The notes beneath the pieces are model-generated. The model saw only the letters and a list, made by a program, of their open reading frames with translations, was not told where the DNA came from and made no database searches. A DNA stretch of 64,000 nt, taken from contig NZ_JBFNXJ010000003.1 in the NCBI RefSeq assembly GCF_040812015.1, positions 124,001 to 188,000 of the forward strand, in the 5' to 3' direction. This document shows positions 7,939 through 18,868 of this stretch, one piece after another. A program made the position numbers and the translations under genes. This stretch comes from Chitinivorax sp. PXF-14 (GTDB lineage Bacteria > Pseudomonadota > Gammaproteobacteria > Burkholderiales > SCOH01). Within the stretch, counting starts at the first letter, position 1. Each line of letters opens with the position of its first letter.

Positions 7939-9630
7939 TCAGGCGCCGTGGCCGGGGGCGCTGGCGCCTGCGCCAGCTTCCAGATCTAGAAGCCGCCGCG
8001 TCAGGCGCAGCAGCCGGAACAGCTTGACCAGCCCGGCATCGCTCAGGCGCGGACAGGTGCCGCCGCCATACAGCAAGGGCGCCAGGTCATCGGCCAGCCG
8101 GGAACGATCGAGCCCGGCTGCGGGACGTGCGGCACAAAGCGCCTGCAGCAGCGTCAGCACCGCCCGCGCGAACGGCGACATCGCGCGCGCAGTCGGTGGC
8201 ACGACGCAGGCGAAGCCGATCCCGCCGTCGCTGGGCTCGACCTGTTCGGCCACGCCGGCCTCCTCGGCGATCTCGCGTGCGAACTGCGCGATGTGCACGC
8301 GCAGCCGATCCGGCACGTCCAGGCCGGGCTCGATGTACCAGACGTCCGAGATGGGATAGAGCCCGCCTGCCTGCACGGGAATGGCGCGCAGCGCGTCGGC
8401 CTCGAAGTCGGGCAGCTTGTCGCCCAGCTGGTCGGCGACCATACGCTGGATGGATTGCAGGCGCTCGGTGGTCGGTGCGGCGGAGACGATGTGGCCCTGC
8501 AGGCGTTCATCGCGCTGGCCGTCGCGCCGCTGCTCGGCTTCGGCGGAAACACCCGGTGCAGCCGCGCCAGCGCCCGTCGGCGCGGACGAACCAGACTCCG
8601 ACGACGGCATCGAAGGCGCAGCCGGCAACGATGGCGGCGACGAAGACCGCGGCGGCTCGGGCGTAGGTGCGGCCGATGCAGCCGATGGTGCAGGTCTTGC
8701 CGCTGGTGGCGCTGGATCGCTGGTCAGCGCACGCTGCCGGCTCTCTGTGTCGTCGATCTCCAGGGCCAGCGTGTCGTAGTCCGCTTCCAGCAACTCGGCC
8801 ATCTGGCCGATCAGCTCGTCCTGCACACGCTGAGGCGAGAAGTTGTCGGGCTGGGTGTCGAACTGCGCGAGCACGTCCTGGAACAGCGTGGCGAAGTCCA
8901 CCGACAGGTTGCGGCCCAGCGCACGGCGTTCCCAGGTGCGTTCGCAAGCCTTGCGCAGCACCGCGAGCCGTTCGACCTGATGCCGGCCAAGGCCGCCGTA
9001 CAGCAGGTTCGGGATCGCCGGCAGCAGGTAGTGCACCGCGTCCTGCATGCGGCTGATGTGCGACTGTGGCAGCGGGAAGCCATCAGCCGTGAGCCGGCGC
9101 GCCAGCTCGCTCTGCGACAGCGCTTGGCCGCTGTCCCGCCCCATCTCCTGCTCGTAGAACTCACGCGCCTTCTCCACGCCCAGGGCGCGCTCGATGAAGC
9201 TCAAGCCACCGCGCAGTTCGTTCTCGGCCAGATGGCCGGTGAGCATCACCACCTCGCCACGCTGCGGCCAGGGGCGGAACAGGCAGGGGATGCGGAAGAA
9301 GCGCTCATCCTTCGTCTCGCTCCACAGCTCGCGCAGGATGGCCAAGCGCGTGTTGCCGCCGTTGCGGATAATGTAGTGCGGCTCGCCGGGCCGGCGCGTG
9401 ATTGCGGGCGGCGCGTCCAGCCCGCGCTCGCGGATAGACGCCTTGATGTCCTCGTAGGCCGGGTTGCGGGTCACGCGCGGGTCGTGGTCATACGGGCGCA
9501 ACTGGTCCAGCGTCACGACCATCGGCGTGTCGGCGATAGGGTCGGTCAAGGCCGCGGCCGAAGGGCCGCTGCGCTCGAAGCCCGAGGCCAGCAGCTTGGC
9601 GGCCATGTCGTCCGGCGTCATGTCAGCCAT
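7939..9630 (-). CDS. parB: ParB-family partition/nuclease-like protein of the ICE
   Basis: 563 residues, longer than chromosomal ParB. Start MADMTPDDMAAKLLASG at 9630 is preceded by CAGGAGAG. The N-terminal ParB/Srx domain shows the substrate loop NGGNTRLAIL (about residues 110-120) and an HLAENELR stretch. The HTH part follows (LSQSELARRLTADGFPLPQSHISR). Residues about 320-400 form a Pro/Ala/Ser linker, and the C-terminal third is a separate helical domain. It overlaps the upstream small gene by eight bases. With parA it is expected to stabilise the element after excision. Large plus-strand frames opposite are antisense artefacts. Confidence 0.88.
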   Translation of the reverse strand: MADMTPDDMAAKLLASGFERSGPSAAALTDPIADTPMVVTLDQLRPYDHDPRVTRNPAYEDIKASIRERGLDAPPAITRRPGEPHYIIRNGGNTRLAILRELWSETKDERFFRIPCLFRPWPQRGEVVMLTGHLAENELRGGLSFIERALGVEKAREFYEQEMGRDSGQALSQSELARRLTADGFPLPQSHISRMQDAVHYLLPAIPNLLYGGLGRHQVERLAVLRKACERTWERRALGRNLSVDFATLFQDVLAQFDTQPDNFSPQRVQDELIGQMAELLEADYDTLALEIDDTESRQRALTSDPAPPAARPAPSAASAAPTPEPPRSSSPPSLPAAPSMPSSESGSSAPTGAGAAAPGVSAEAEQRRDGQRDERLQGHIVSAAPTTERLQSIQRMVADQLGDKLPDFEADALRAIPVQAGGLYPISDVWYIEPGLDVPDRLRVHIAQFAREIAEEAGVAEQVEPSDGGIGFACVVPPTARAMSPFARAVLTLLQALCAARPAAGLDRSRLADDLAPLLYGGGTCPRLSDAGLVKLFRLLRLTRRLLDLEAGAGASAPGHGA

Positions 9631-9886
9631 GGCCGCTCTCCTGCGGCGATGCCATGTCTTCAGCCGCCTGCGCTTGGCGGTCGGCGCGGCGAAGCTGCGC
9701 ACGGGCATCGCGCTCGGCGCGGTGGTCGCTCGCGGTCGAGCTGGTGTAGATCGGCGCGCAGCCCAGCTTCGTGAACAGCAGGTGCCCGCCGCGGGTGCGC
9801 ACCACCTTCCAGCCCTCGCCCAGGGCGAACTCGATCAGCGCTCGCAGCCGCTTGTGGCCGCGCGCCAAGTCATGCGCGCTGGCCAT
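9623..9886 (-). CDS. small HicA-like (dsRBD-fold) protein
   Basis: 87 residues. The block GWKVVRTRGGHLLFTKLGC followed by a TSSTASDHRAERDARAQLRRA helix resembles the HicA double-stranded-RNA-binding fold, in which a His after an R-x-G-(G/S)-H pattern is functional. No HicB-like partner is next to it: the neighbours are parA (overlap 17 bases) and parB (overlap 8 bases). So a classical toxin-antitoxin pair is unlikely and an RNA- or DNA-binding role within partition is more plausible. The family call is by pattern only. Confidence 0.6.
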   Translation of the reverse strand: MASAHDLARGHKRLRALIEFALGEGWKVVRTRGGHLLFTKLGCAPIYTSSTASDHRAERDARAQLRRADRQAQAAEDMASPQESGHG

Positions 9887-10736
9887 GGCCGGCCCCTCCC
9901 GCGTGCTCTCGGCCGGTGACGAGCGCGAAGCGCTCCTGCCACGCGGGGAACAGCTCGCCGGCCAGCGCGCGCATGGTGCCTAGCGCCGCGGGTGCCAAGC
10001 GGCCCGCAGGCTGGCGGTACTCCACCCGATGCACCGGCAGGCCGCGCGTCGCCGCGCGCGGATACGCCTCGATCGCCGGCACGTCGGTGTCCAGCACGTG
10101 CACGCCCGGCTGTCCCTGAAACACTTGCCGCAACGCCTGCTGGATCAGTCGGGCATTCGAGGACACCGGATGCACGCGGTTGATGAGCAGGTGCAGCGGC
10201 GGCGGCTCGATGCCGAGGTGACGGTACGGTGCGATGTCCTCGATGAGCTGCAGGGTGCCTCGGCGCAGCTCGCGGGCCGCGAGGATTTCCGGCGTCACGG
10301 GCGACAGCGCCAGGTCCGAGGCCAGCACCGCCATTTCGAGCAGTACGCTGCGCGCGCCCTGGGTGTCGATCAGCAGCAGGTCGTAACGCGGCGCCAGCGT
10401 GGGCAGCAGATGGCGCAGCCGCAATCTGCCGTCCGGCGCATGCAGCAGCAGCGTGTTCAGCTCGCCGCGGTCGTCGTTCGACAACACCAGGTCCAGCCCG
10501 GCGATGGCGGTGTGCGACACCAGTTGCTCGGCACGCTGCTCGTTGTAGGCCAGCATCTCGTAGATGCCAGCTGGCGCGCGCTGTGACAGCGTGAAGTAGC
10601 TCGACAGCGTGGGCTGCACGTCCAGGTCCAGCAGCAGCACGCGCAGCCCGGCGTCGGCCGCGAAGCCGCCCAGGTTGGCCGCTGTCGTGGTCTTGCCCAC
10701 GCCGCCCTTGGTCGAAATGATGGACACCACCTGCAT
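9870..10736 (-). CDS. parA: ParA/Soj-type partition ATPase of the ICE
   Basis: 288-residue Walker ATPase. MQVVSIISTKGGVGKTTTA carries the deviant Walker A lysines; LLLDLDVQPTLSSY and LLLIDTQGA are the A' and B motifs. I start at 10736 because GGGAGAAG lies just upstream; an ATG at 10760 in frame would add eight residues. The C-terminal tail (REHAGGAGHGQRA) overlaps the small HicA-like gene. It forms a unit with alpA (39 bases upstream), the HicA-like gene and parB. It is expected to segregate or stabilise the excised ICE. Confidence 0.9.
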   Translation of the reverse strand: MQVVSIISTKGGVGKTTTAANLGGFAADAGLRVLLLDLDVQPTLSSYFTLSQRAPAGIYEMLAYNEQRAEQLVSHTAIAGLDLVLSNDDRGELNTLLLHAPDGRLRLRHLLPTLAPRYDLLLIDTQGARSVLLEMAVLASDLALSPVTPEILAARELRRGTLQLIEDIAPYRHLGIEPPPLHLLINRVHPVSSNARLIQQALRQVFQGQPGVHVLDTDVPAIEAYPRAATRGLPVHRVEYRQPAGRLAPAALGTMRALAGELFPAWQERFALVTGREHAGGAGHGQRA

Positions 10737-10775
10737 GGGCTTCTCCCGGTTGATTGGCATGTGCCGGAAGAAGCG

Positions 10776-10997
10776 TCAGGCGCGCTCGTTGAGGCGGTCA
10801 GCAATCCACTGCTCGATCTCCACCGAGTCCCAGCCCACGGCGCGCACGCCCAGGCGCAGCGCCTTGGGGAACTTGCCTTCCTTCATGAGGCTGTAGATGT
10901 GCGCGCGTTTGAAGCCGGTCTTGGCCTCGACTTCGGCGCGCCGCATGATGCGGTGCTCGGCTGCCACTGCTGCCGGTGCGATGGTCTGCGAAGACAT
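10776..10997 (-). CDS. alpA: AlpA-family HTH transcriptional regulator
   Basis: 73-residue MerR/excisionase-like regulator: RRAEVEAKTGFKRAHIYSLMKEGKFPKALRLGVRAVGWDSVEIEQWI is the typical AlpA DNA-binding fold. The ATG at 10997 has AAGGAGTG upstream. It heads the maintenance operon alpA-parA-x-parB-DUF2857-STY4528. Two 12-base palindromes (11074-11085, 11095-11106) lie about 80 bases upstream, inside the probable promoter, and may be its own operators. In related ICEs AlpA-type proteins regulate activation of the element; that is family knowledge. Confidence 0.88.
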   Translation of the reverse strand: MSSQTIAPAAVAAEHRIMRRAEVEAKTGFKRAHIYSLMKEGKFPKALRLGVRAVGWDSVEIEQWIADRLNERA

Positions 10998-11073
10998 GAG
11001 AGACACTCCTTGACGCTCACTGGCGCTGTTCGGAAAGTGCCTCATATTGAATAGACGGCCGCCACCGAAATCA

Positions 11074-11106
11074 CTGCAATTGCAGAAGGCGCGACTGCAA
11101 TTGCAG
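11074..11106 (-). promoter_or_regulatory. tandem palindromic operators upstream of alpA
   Basis: CTGCAATTGCAG occurs twice (11074-11085 and 11095-11106), both perfect 12-base palindromes, 21 bases centre to centre, that is two helical turns on one DNA face. A plausible -10 (TTCAATAT) lies between them and alpA. The arrangement suits cooperative binding of a dimeric repressor controlling the alpA-parA operon. Confidence 0.65.
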
Positions 11107-11124
11107 GGCGCGGCCGGCCCCAAA

Positions 11125-11883
11125 TTAGCGCGACGCTTGGAGGTGGCGCCGCGCCTGTGCGAGCTTGCTCCACAAGGTGCGTTCGCTCAGGCCTGGTCGG
11201 CCCTCGTGGTGCGCGAGCAGCGCGCTCACCACCGCATCCATGCTGTGGAATGACGAATACGCCGTGCCCGAGGGCGACTTGCCCAATAGCAAGGTCAGCA
11301 GCCCGCCGATGATGTTCAGATAGGTCGTCTCGCTGCGCAGGCCCGGCTCGCGCGAGGTGTCGTTGGCATCGCCGCGCGCCGCCTGTTCCTTCGCCAGGGC
11401 TTCATGCGCGGCGCGCAGCGCCTCGTGCACCTGCGAGAGTTCGGCAAGCTGCACCTTCGCCGCCTCGCGATCGGCAAGCAAGACGTTGAGCGTCTCCACG
11501 CTCACCACTGGATGCACCGTGCGTTCGATGTCGTCGAACAAGAAGCCAGGCCGGTCACCAGGGTAGTAATGTGACATCCACGCTTTGAGGTCGACGTGGC
11601 GCACCGTTAACTCCGGGTCGTCGAGCGCGGGCCGCTGCGCCTCCAACACGATGCCGGTCCTGCCGCCTGCCAGCTCACCATGCATCAGTGCGTCAAATAT
11701 GCGTTCCACATACAAGCGCAACAGTGGCCAGCGGGGAAATTCGCTGGGTTCTGGCATGGAGCGTTGCGCCAGCGTTTCCAGGATGCGTTGCTCGAAGCGC
11801 AGCAGTCCACACCAGCGAATGGCGGCTTCGATCGGGCGGTAGTAGGTCTTTGCACCAAAAGCAAGGCTGCTCGATTTCGGCAT
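11125..11883 (-). CDS. conserved ICE protein of unknown function
   Basis: 252 residues from ATG 11883 (MPKSSSLAFGAKTYYRPIE), with GGGAAGAG upstream. It is a soluble alpha-helical protein. Residues about 150-190 form a coiled-coil-like stretch (VLLADREAAKVQLAELSQVHEALRAAHEALAKEQAA). The C-terminal part reads LNIIGGLLTLLLGKSPSGTAYSSFHSMDAVVSALLAHHEGRPGLSERTLWSKLAQARRHL, which suggests a DNA-binding end. The gene is usual at this place beside alpA in this ICE family, and some databases carry it under a misleading kinase name; I see no kinase motif. The function is unknown. Confidence 0.7.
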   Translation of the reverse strand: MPKSSSLAFGAKTYYRPIEAAIRWCGLLRFEQRILETLAQRSMPEPSEFPRWPLLRLYVERIFDALMHGELAGGRTGIVLEAQRPALDDPELTVRHVDLKAWMSHYYPGDRPGFLFDDIERTVHPVVSVETLNVLLADREAAKVQLAELSQVHEALRAAHEALAKEQAARGDANDTSREPGLRSETTYLNIIGGLLTLLLGKSPSGTAYSSFHSMDAVVSALLAHHEGRPGLSERTLWSKLAQARRHLQASR

Positions 11884-12417
11884 ATCGCGCTCTTCCCATC
11901 GTCGGATCGACACATGGCAAGCGCGCGCGGCCCAACGAGGGCGCGTCGATTGCCCAGAACCCGATGAAGTGCGGGCCGGCCGGCACATGGTGAACGTCGC
12001 GTCGGCGCTGACGCCGAGCGTTGCATAAGGGGCAAACACTCCTTGCGATGCCCAATACGCCACCACCATAATGCCCCTGCGAAAAGTCTTGTTACCGGCG
12101 CAACGGTTTGAAAAGTTGCGCACCCAAAGCAGGGATGCCGCGCTTAACCGGAAAACCAGGGCAAAGTCTTCCGTAGAAAAACGGGCAGGGTAAAGCACCA
12201 ATGCGTCAGCCGGATGAGCCGGTTTGCATCCAGGCGAAGCTCATGCGTTCTGCGTCAGTGCATTGACCTGGATGAGCTTGCGCGCAGGGTCTTTCATGCC
12301 ATGTAGATCGACCGAGCAATCGCCGCGGCCCCATGACGTAAAAAGGAGGCCAAGCGGCGATGCAAATTGGGTCTGGCGTTAGACCAAAAAAGAATCGCTC
12401 GATCCGAATTTCCCGCG
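11884..12417. other. intergenic stretch between the ICE core and the cargo
   Basis: About 530 bases hold no gene I can support. A GTG-started minus frame of 71 codons (12206-12421) has no homologue I recognise and no ribosome site. Around 12041-12200 the base composition is more AT-rich than the ICE core, which fits a promoter region or an old insertion junction. Confidence 0.4.
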
Positions 12418-13326
12418 TCACATCGGGCGTTGATTATCGTTTTGCGCGCGCCCCACACGTTCCACACGGTCGATGAACTGCCGTAGCGGCTCCGTGATTT
12501 CGCCTTCGGGTCGCAGGAGAAAGGTCGTCAGCGATGCGGCCTGATCGACCAGTGGACGAACCACGACGTTGGCCTGATGGCAACCCGCCAGATGCGCCGC
12601 GCTCGAAAAGCCCACCCCGTAGCCGGCGGCCACGAGGGCCAGCATCAAGGAATGGGTGCTGACGTACTCGGCCACCGTCGGCTGCACATTCACCGTGCGG
12701 AACAGCCGTTCGCGTTGCCGGCTGCAACCTTCGAAGACCTCGGGATCGCACAGCACCAGCGGATAGCTCGCCACCTCCTCCAGCGGCACTTCCTTGAAAG
12801 CCAGTAGCGGGTGCCTGGCGGACAGAGCCACCACCAGCTGGTCTCGCCACACGGGCATGGCGACGACGCCAGCATCTACCTCACCGGCTAATGCAAGACC
12901 CGCGTCATACAAGTCGTTGCGCAGCCCAGTCACCAACTGCGCCAGTGGCGCTTCAAATATCCGAATGCCGACCTGTGGCGCCTCCTCGCGGCAAAGCGCA
13001 AGCAATGTCGACAAGCGGGCCTGCCCCATGTCACCCGATAGCGCGATGCGCAGCGTGTTCCGCTGGTTCGCTGCGGCGCGCGCCCTAGTCTGAGCTTGCT
13101 CGAAAGCCAGCAGCACGCGTCTGGCATCTTCTAGGAAGGCCTGTCCCGCCAACGTGAGACTAACGCTGCGCGGCGAACGGTCGAGCAGTGACACTCCAAG
13201 ATGCGCTTCCATTTGGCGGATCGTGCGCGACAGCGGGGACTGTTCGATATGCAGCCGTCGAGCGGCTCGGCCGAAGTGCAACTCTTCGGCCACGGCGATG
13301 AAGCACCGAAGATGGCGTAAGTTCAT
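12418..13326 (-). CDS. LysR-family transcriptional regulator
   Basis: 302 residues. The N-terminal HTH shows the classical signature (LRHLRCFIAVAEELHFGRAARRLHIEQSPLSRTIRQME), followed by a substrate-binding domain from about residue 90. It is clearly related to the second LysR gene at 50602-51510 near the other end of the cargo: MNLRHLRCFIAVAEELHFGRAA versus MELRLLRYFVAVAEELHFARAA. No adjacent target gene is obvious; merR lies 199 bases away and convergent ICE genes lie on the other side. The effector is unknown. Confidence 0.85.
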   Translation of the reverse strand: MNLRHLRCFIAVAEELHFGRAARRLHIEQSPLSRTIRQMEAHLGVSLLDRSPRSVSLTLAGQAFLEDARRVLLAFEQAQTRARAAANQRNTLRIALSGDMGQARLSTLLALCREEAPQVGIRIFEAPLAQLVTGLRNDLYDAGLALAGEVDAGVVAMPVWRDQLVVALSARHPLLAFKEVPLEEVASYPLVLCDPEVFEGCSRQRERLFRTVNVQPTVAEYVSTHSLMLALVAAGYGVGFSSAAHLAGCHQANVVVRPLVDQAASLTTFLLRPEGEITEPLRQFIDRVERVGRAQNDNQRPM

Positions 13327-13524
13327 GTTTTCTCCCTACTGATGCGATCAGTCCATATGATCGTAGGGAACCGCACTGGTACGGAAAATTGCATCTGCAT
13401 CCGATTTGTGGCCATCCAGTAGGGCTAGGGCGGCGCTCTGATACAGATGCAAGTTAAACGAAGCTTCAGGCGCTTTTTCGGTAGTTCCTTACAACACTCA
13501 TGTCACCAGCCGCCATCTCGCTGC

Positions 13525-13932
13525 TCAGGCGCAATGCAGCGCGTCGATCAGCGGACACGACACCTGACCGTTCTGCGCGCAGCACTCGGCCACCAGCTTT
13601 GACAGCGCCGCCTCCATCCGCGTGAGGTCCGCCAGGCGGGCGCGCACGTCGGCCAACCGCAGGGCGGCGAGGTCAGCCGCCTCGCCGCAATGGGTGCCAT
13701 CCTCCAGCTTCAGCAGTTCGCCGATCTCGTCCAGACTGAAGCCCAAGCGCTGGGCCGACTTCACGAATTTCACCCGCGCCACGTCCGCCCCGCCGTAACG
13801 GCGGATGCTCCCATAAGGCCGGTTCGGTTCCAGCAATAGGCCCTTGCGCTGGTAGAAACGGATCGTCTCGACATTGACCCCGGCAGCCTTGGCAAAAGCG
13901 CCAATGGTCAGATTCTCCAAAATGGTTTGCAT
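13525..13932 (-). CDS. merR: mercury-responsive regulator MerR
   Basis: 135-residue Mer[29 protein letters not shown]. The three Hg-binding cysteines are present in THCGEAA, ECCAQ and VSCPL. It is divergent from merT, with the merOP operator in the 71-base gap. It represses the structural genes without Hg(II) and twists the over-long promoter spacer when metal binds. The sequence is of the Tn21/Tn501/Tn5053 class, slightly shorter than the 144-residue Tn501 form at the C-terminus. Confidence 0.95.
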   Translation of the reverse strand: MQTILENLTIGAFAKAAGVNVETIRFYQRKGLLLEPNRPYGSIRRYGGADVARVKFVKSAQRLGFSLDEIGELLKLEDGTHCGEAADLAALRLADVRARLADLTRMEAALSKLVAECCAQNGQVSCPLIDALHCA

Positions 13933-13937
13933 ATCGC

Positions 13938-13970
13938 TTGACTCCGTACATGACTACGGAAGTAAGGTTA
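13938..13970 (+). promoter_or_regulatory. mer operator-promoter (PmerTPCAD)
   Basis: -35 TTGACT (13938-13943) and -10 TAAGGT (13963-13968) are separated by 19 bases, the over-long spacer typical of MerR activation. The dyad CCGTA (13944-13948) / TACGG (13955-13959) lies inside the spacer. merT begins 34 bases after the -10. Confidence 0.92.
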
Positions 13971-14003
13971 CGCTATCTAATTCAGATTCGAAAGGACAAG
14001 CGC

Positions 14004-14354
14004 ATGTCTGAACCACAAAATGAGCGCGGCGCACTCTTCGCCGGCGGGCTGGCCGCCATCCTCGCCTCAACCTGCTGCCTGGGGCCGCTGGTCTTGGTCG
14101 CCTTGGGATTCAGTGGGGCATGGATCGGCAATCTGACAGTGCTGGAGCCCTATCGGCCGCTCTTTATCGGTGCGGCGCTGGTCGCCCTGTTCTTCGCCTG
14201 GCGGCGCATCTACCGCCCGGCTGCCGCCTGCAAGCCAGGCGAGGTCTGCGCGATTCCACAGGTGCGCACCACCTACAAACTCATTTTTTGGATCGTGGCC
14301 GCGCTGGTTCTGGTCGCGCTCGGTTTCCCCTACGTGTTGCCTTTCTTCTACTGA
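14004..14354 (+). CDS. merT: mercuric ion transport protein MerT
   Basis: 116-residue inner-membrane protein with three membrane helices. The first helix carries the vicinal cysteines (STCCLGPLVL) that receive Hg(II), and the cytoplasmic loop has the second Cys pair (AACKPGEVCAI). The ATG at 14004 has AAAGGAC upstream; the longer frame from 13938 overlaps the promoter and is not real. It passes Hg(II) from MerP to MerA. First gene of the operon merTPCADE. Confidence 0.95.
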   Translation: MSEPQNERGALFAGGLAAILASTCCLGPLVLVALGFSGAWIGNLTVLEPYRPLFIGAALVALFFAWRRIYRPAAACKPGEVCAIPQVRTTYKLIFWIVAALVLVALGFPYVLPFFY

Positions 14355-14367
14355 TCAGGAGTTCACC

Positions 14368-14643
14368 ATGCAAAAGCTATTCGCCGCCGTCGCCCTTGCC
14401 GCCATCGTGACCCCGGTGTGGGCAGCAACCCAAACCGTCACGCTGTCCGTGCCCGGCATGACCTGCGCCGCCTGTCCGATTACCGTCAAGAAAGCGCTCA
14501 CCAAGGTCGAGGGCGTCAGCCAGGTGCGCGTGACTTTCGAGAAGCGGGAAGCGGTAGTGACCTTCGACGACGCCAAGGCCAGCGTGCAAAAGCTGACCAA
14601 GGCGACCGAGGACGCGGGCTATCCATCCAGCGTCAAGCGCTGA
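14368..14643 (+). CDS. merP: periplasmic mercuric ion-binding protein MerP
   Basis: 91 residues: a signal peptide (MQKLFAAVALAAIVTPVWA) followed by one HMA fold with GMTCAACPITVKKAL, the Hg-binding CxxC pair. The ATG has AGGAG nine bases upstream. It hands Hg(II) to MerT. It lies 13 bases downstream of merT. Confidence 0.96.
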   Translation: MQKLFAAVALAAIVTPVWAATQTVTLSVPGMTCAACPITVKKALTKVEGVSQVRVTFEKREAVVTFDDAKASVQKLTKATEDAGYPSSVKR

Positions 14644-14658
14644 GCTGGGAGTGACGCC

Positions 14659-15081
14659 ATGAAGCCGATTGCACGCATCGCCGACAAGGCCGGCGCGCTC
14701 GGTGCCGTCGTCTCCGCGATGGGCTGTGCGGCCTGCTTTCCAGCGCTCGCCAGCCTGGGCACGGCCATCGGCCTGGGCTTCCTGCAAGAGTACGAAGGGT
14801 TGTTCATCTCCAGGCTGCTGCCGCTGTTCGCGGCGGTGGCCCTGCTGGCAAGTGCGCTGGGCTGGCTGCGTCACCGGCAATGGCACCGCAGCCTGCTCGG
14901 AATGATTGGGCCGGCCATCGTGTTTGCCGGAACGGTCTGGCTGCTTGGCAACTGGTGGACGGCCCGCCTGGTGTACATCGGCTTGGCGTTGATGGTCGGT
15001 GTCTCGATCTGGGATCTGCTGTCGCCGGCCAGCCGCCGTTGCGGGCCGGACGGCTGCGAGCTGCCTGCGAAACGCGGTTGA
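14659..15081 (+). CDS. merC: mercury transport protein MerC
   Basis: 140-residue inner-membrane protein with four predicted helices, the usual MerC length. The first helix carries MGCAACFPALASLG, the Cys pair used for Hg(II) uptake; a second pair sits in the C-terminal tail (CGPDGCELPA). merC presence places this operon in the Tn21-type gene order (TPCADE). Confidence 0.94.
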   Translation: MKPIARIADKAGALGAVVSAMGCAACFPALASLGTAIGLGFLQEYEGLFISRLLPLFAAVALLASALGWLRHRQWHRSLLGMIGPAIVFAGTVWLLGNWWTARLVYIGLALMVGVSIWDLLSPASRRCGPDGCELPAKRG

Positions 15082-15090
15082 CGGCATTGA

Positions 15091-16803
<1,713 letters not shown>

Positions 16804-16825
16804 CGACAGACAAGGAGGATTCGCC

Positions 16826-17197
16826 GTGGGAGCCTACACGGTATCGAGGCTGGCGCAGGAAGCAGATGTCAGCGTCAACGTGGTGCGCGACTATGTGCTG
16901 CGCGGCTTGCTCAGACCGGCGAGCCATACGGAAGGCGGCTATGGCCTCTACGACGCCGGCGCGCTGGAACGGCTGCGCTTCGTGCGTGCGCTGTTCGAGG
17001 CCGGCATCGGGTTGGGCGAGTTGGTGCGACTATGCCATGTGCTGGACAGCCAGGCCGGCGATGCCGGCGACTGCCTGGCGCACCTGCGCGCGCTAGTCGC
17101 GGCCCGGCGCGAGGCGCTGGCCTTGCTAGACCGACAACTTGCGGGGATGGTCGTGGCGGAACGTCGTCGCACTGCCACGGAGCATCATCATGGATAG
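16826..17197 (+). CDS. merD: mercury operon co-regulator MerD
   Basis: 123-residue MerR-like protein with an HTH ([26 protein letters not shown]) but without the MerR cysteine triad. MerD binds the same operator and down-regulates the operon. It starts with GTG at 16826 behind AAGGAGG. It overlaps merE by eight bases. Confidence 0.92.
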   Translation: MGAYTVSRLAQEADVSVNVVRDYVLRGLLRPASHTEGGYGLYDAGALERLRFVRALFEAGIGLGELVRLCHVLDSQAGDAGDCLAHLRALVAARREALALLDRQLAGMVVAERRRTATEHHHG

Positions 17198-17426
17198 TCC
17201 CGACCAAACCGAACCCCGAGAAACGCCGCACTGGCGGGGCTATGTCTGGGGCGCGCTGGCCGCGCTGACCTGCCCCTGCCATCTGCCGATTCTGGCAGCC
17301 GTGCTCGCCGGCACGACGGCTGGGGCCTTCATTGGCGACCATTGGGGCATCGCCGCCTTGGCGCTGGCCGGACTATTCTTCCTGTCGCTAGCGCGGGCGA
17401 TCCGGGCGTTTCGGGGCACCGCATGA
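17190..17426 (+). CDS. merE: broad mercury transporter MerE
   Basis: 78-residue membrane protein with two helices and the CPCHLPIL motif characteristic of MerE. The ATG at 17190 lies within the end of merD, and its stop overlaps the next ATG (ATGA at 17423-17426), so translation is coupled throughout. MerE takes up Hg(II) and methylmercury in related operons (family knowledge). Confidence 0.93.
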   Translation: MDSPDQTEPRETPHWRGYVWGALAALTCPCHLPILAAVLAGTTAGAFIGDHWGIAALALAGLFFLSLARAIRAFRGTA

Positions 17427-18411
17427 ACACCGCTGAGCCGCTTGCCCTGACCGCAATGCACCTGGCGCAGGCGCTCGAACGGCGGCAGTTCGTCCTGCAT
17501 TACCAGCCGATGGTCGATCTGGACAGCGGTGGCGTCGCCGGCGCGGAAGCGCTGTTGCGCTGGCAGCACCCGACCCTTGGCCTGCTGCCGCCGGTGCGGT
17601 TCCTGCCCCTTGCCGAGTCGTCCGGCCTGATCCGCGACATCGGTGCGTGGGTCCTGCGTGATGCCTGCCGCCAGATGCGCGAATGGCAGGCGCTGGGCTG
17701 GGGAACGTTCCGATTGGCCGTGAACGTGTCCGCGCGTCAGGTCGGGCCGGACTTCGACACCTGGGTCAAGGACGTGCTGGCCGACACCGGGCTGGCTGCC
17801 GAGTATCTGGAAATCGAGCTGACCGAATCGGCCGCCTTCGGCGATCCGGCGATCTATCCCGCCCTGGAAACCTTGCGCCGGATCGGCGTGCGTTTTGCCG
17901 CCGACGACTTCGGCACCGGCTATTCCTGTCTCCAGCACCTGAAATGCTGTCCGATCACGACACTCAAGATCGACCAGTCGTTCGTCGCCGGACTCGCCGA
18001 CGATGCCCGCGACCGGACTATCGTGCATACCGTGATCCAGCTCGCGCATGGGCTGGGCATGGACGTAGTGGCCGAGGGCGTGGAGACGGCGGCTAGTCTT
18101 GAGCTGTTGCGGCAAGCCGGTTGCAACGTGGTGCAGGGCTTCCTGTTCGCCCAGCCGATGCCGGCCGCCGAGTTTGTCCGCTTCGCCAGCCGAAGGAGGA
18201 ACGCCGTCATGAGCGCCAATGAACCGACCATCGCCTGCTGCGTGTGCTGCAGGGAAATCCCGCTCGACGCCGCTTTCACCCCAGAAGGGGCGGAGTACGT
18301 CGAACATTTCTGCGGGCTAGACTGCTATCGGCGCTTCGAGGCGCGCATAGCCGCTGGTGAACACGAAACTGGGCAGCCCCCGATGGCGGGCAATCCGAGA
18401 AACAACAGTAG

Positions 18412-18415
<4 letters not shown>
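17423..18415 (+). CDS. urf2: Urf2: EAL-domain protein with C-terminal DUF3330
   Basis: 330 residues. Residues about 10-260 form an EAL phosphodiesterase-like domain ([50 protein letters not shown]). The signature here reads GAEALLRW instead of EALLR with an intact leading EAL triad, so c-di-GMP activity is uncertain. The C-terminal 60 residues are a DUF3330 zinc-finger-like part ([11 protein letters not shown] ... [10 protein letters not shown]). It is the usual passenger downstream of merE in Tn21/Tn5053-type transposons and overlaps the truncated resolvase gene tail to tail. Confidence 0.9.
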
Positions 18416-18853
<438 letters not shown>

Positions 18854-18868
18854 GCGCCGAAAAATCGC

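Noticed and set aside
8293..9774. 493-codon plus-strand frame across parB
   Set aside because: It is antisense to the well-supported parB gene; the protein is low-complexity His/Arg/Gln-rich and matches no family.
9623..9886. A hicAB toxin-antitoxin module
   Set aside because: No HicB-like antitoxin gene is adjacent on either side; parA and parB overlap it directly.
12206..12421. 71-codon minus frame after LysR starting with GTG
   Set aside because: No ribosome site, no recognisable domain, and the start overlaps the LysR stop only by chance. Kept as intergenic.
13488..13500. TTCCTTACAA near merR as a possible further sigma site
   Set aside because: The complementary octamer is TGTAAGGA, not TGTAAGAA, and no CGAC stands at the right distance.
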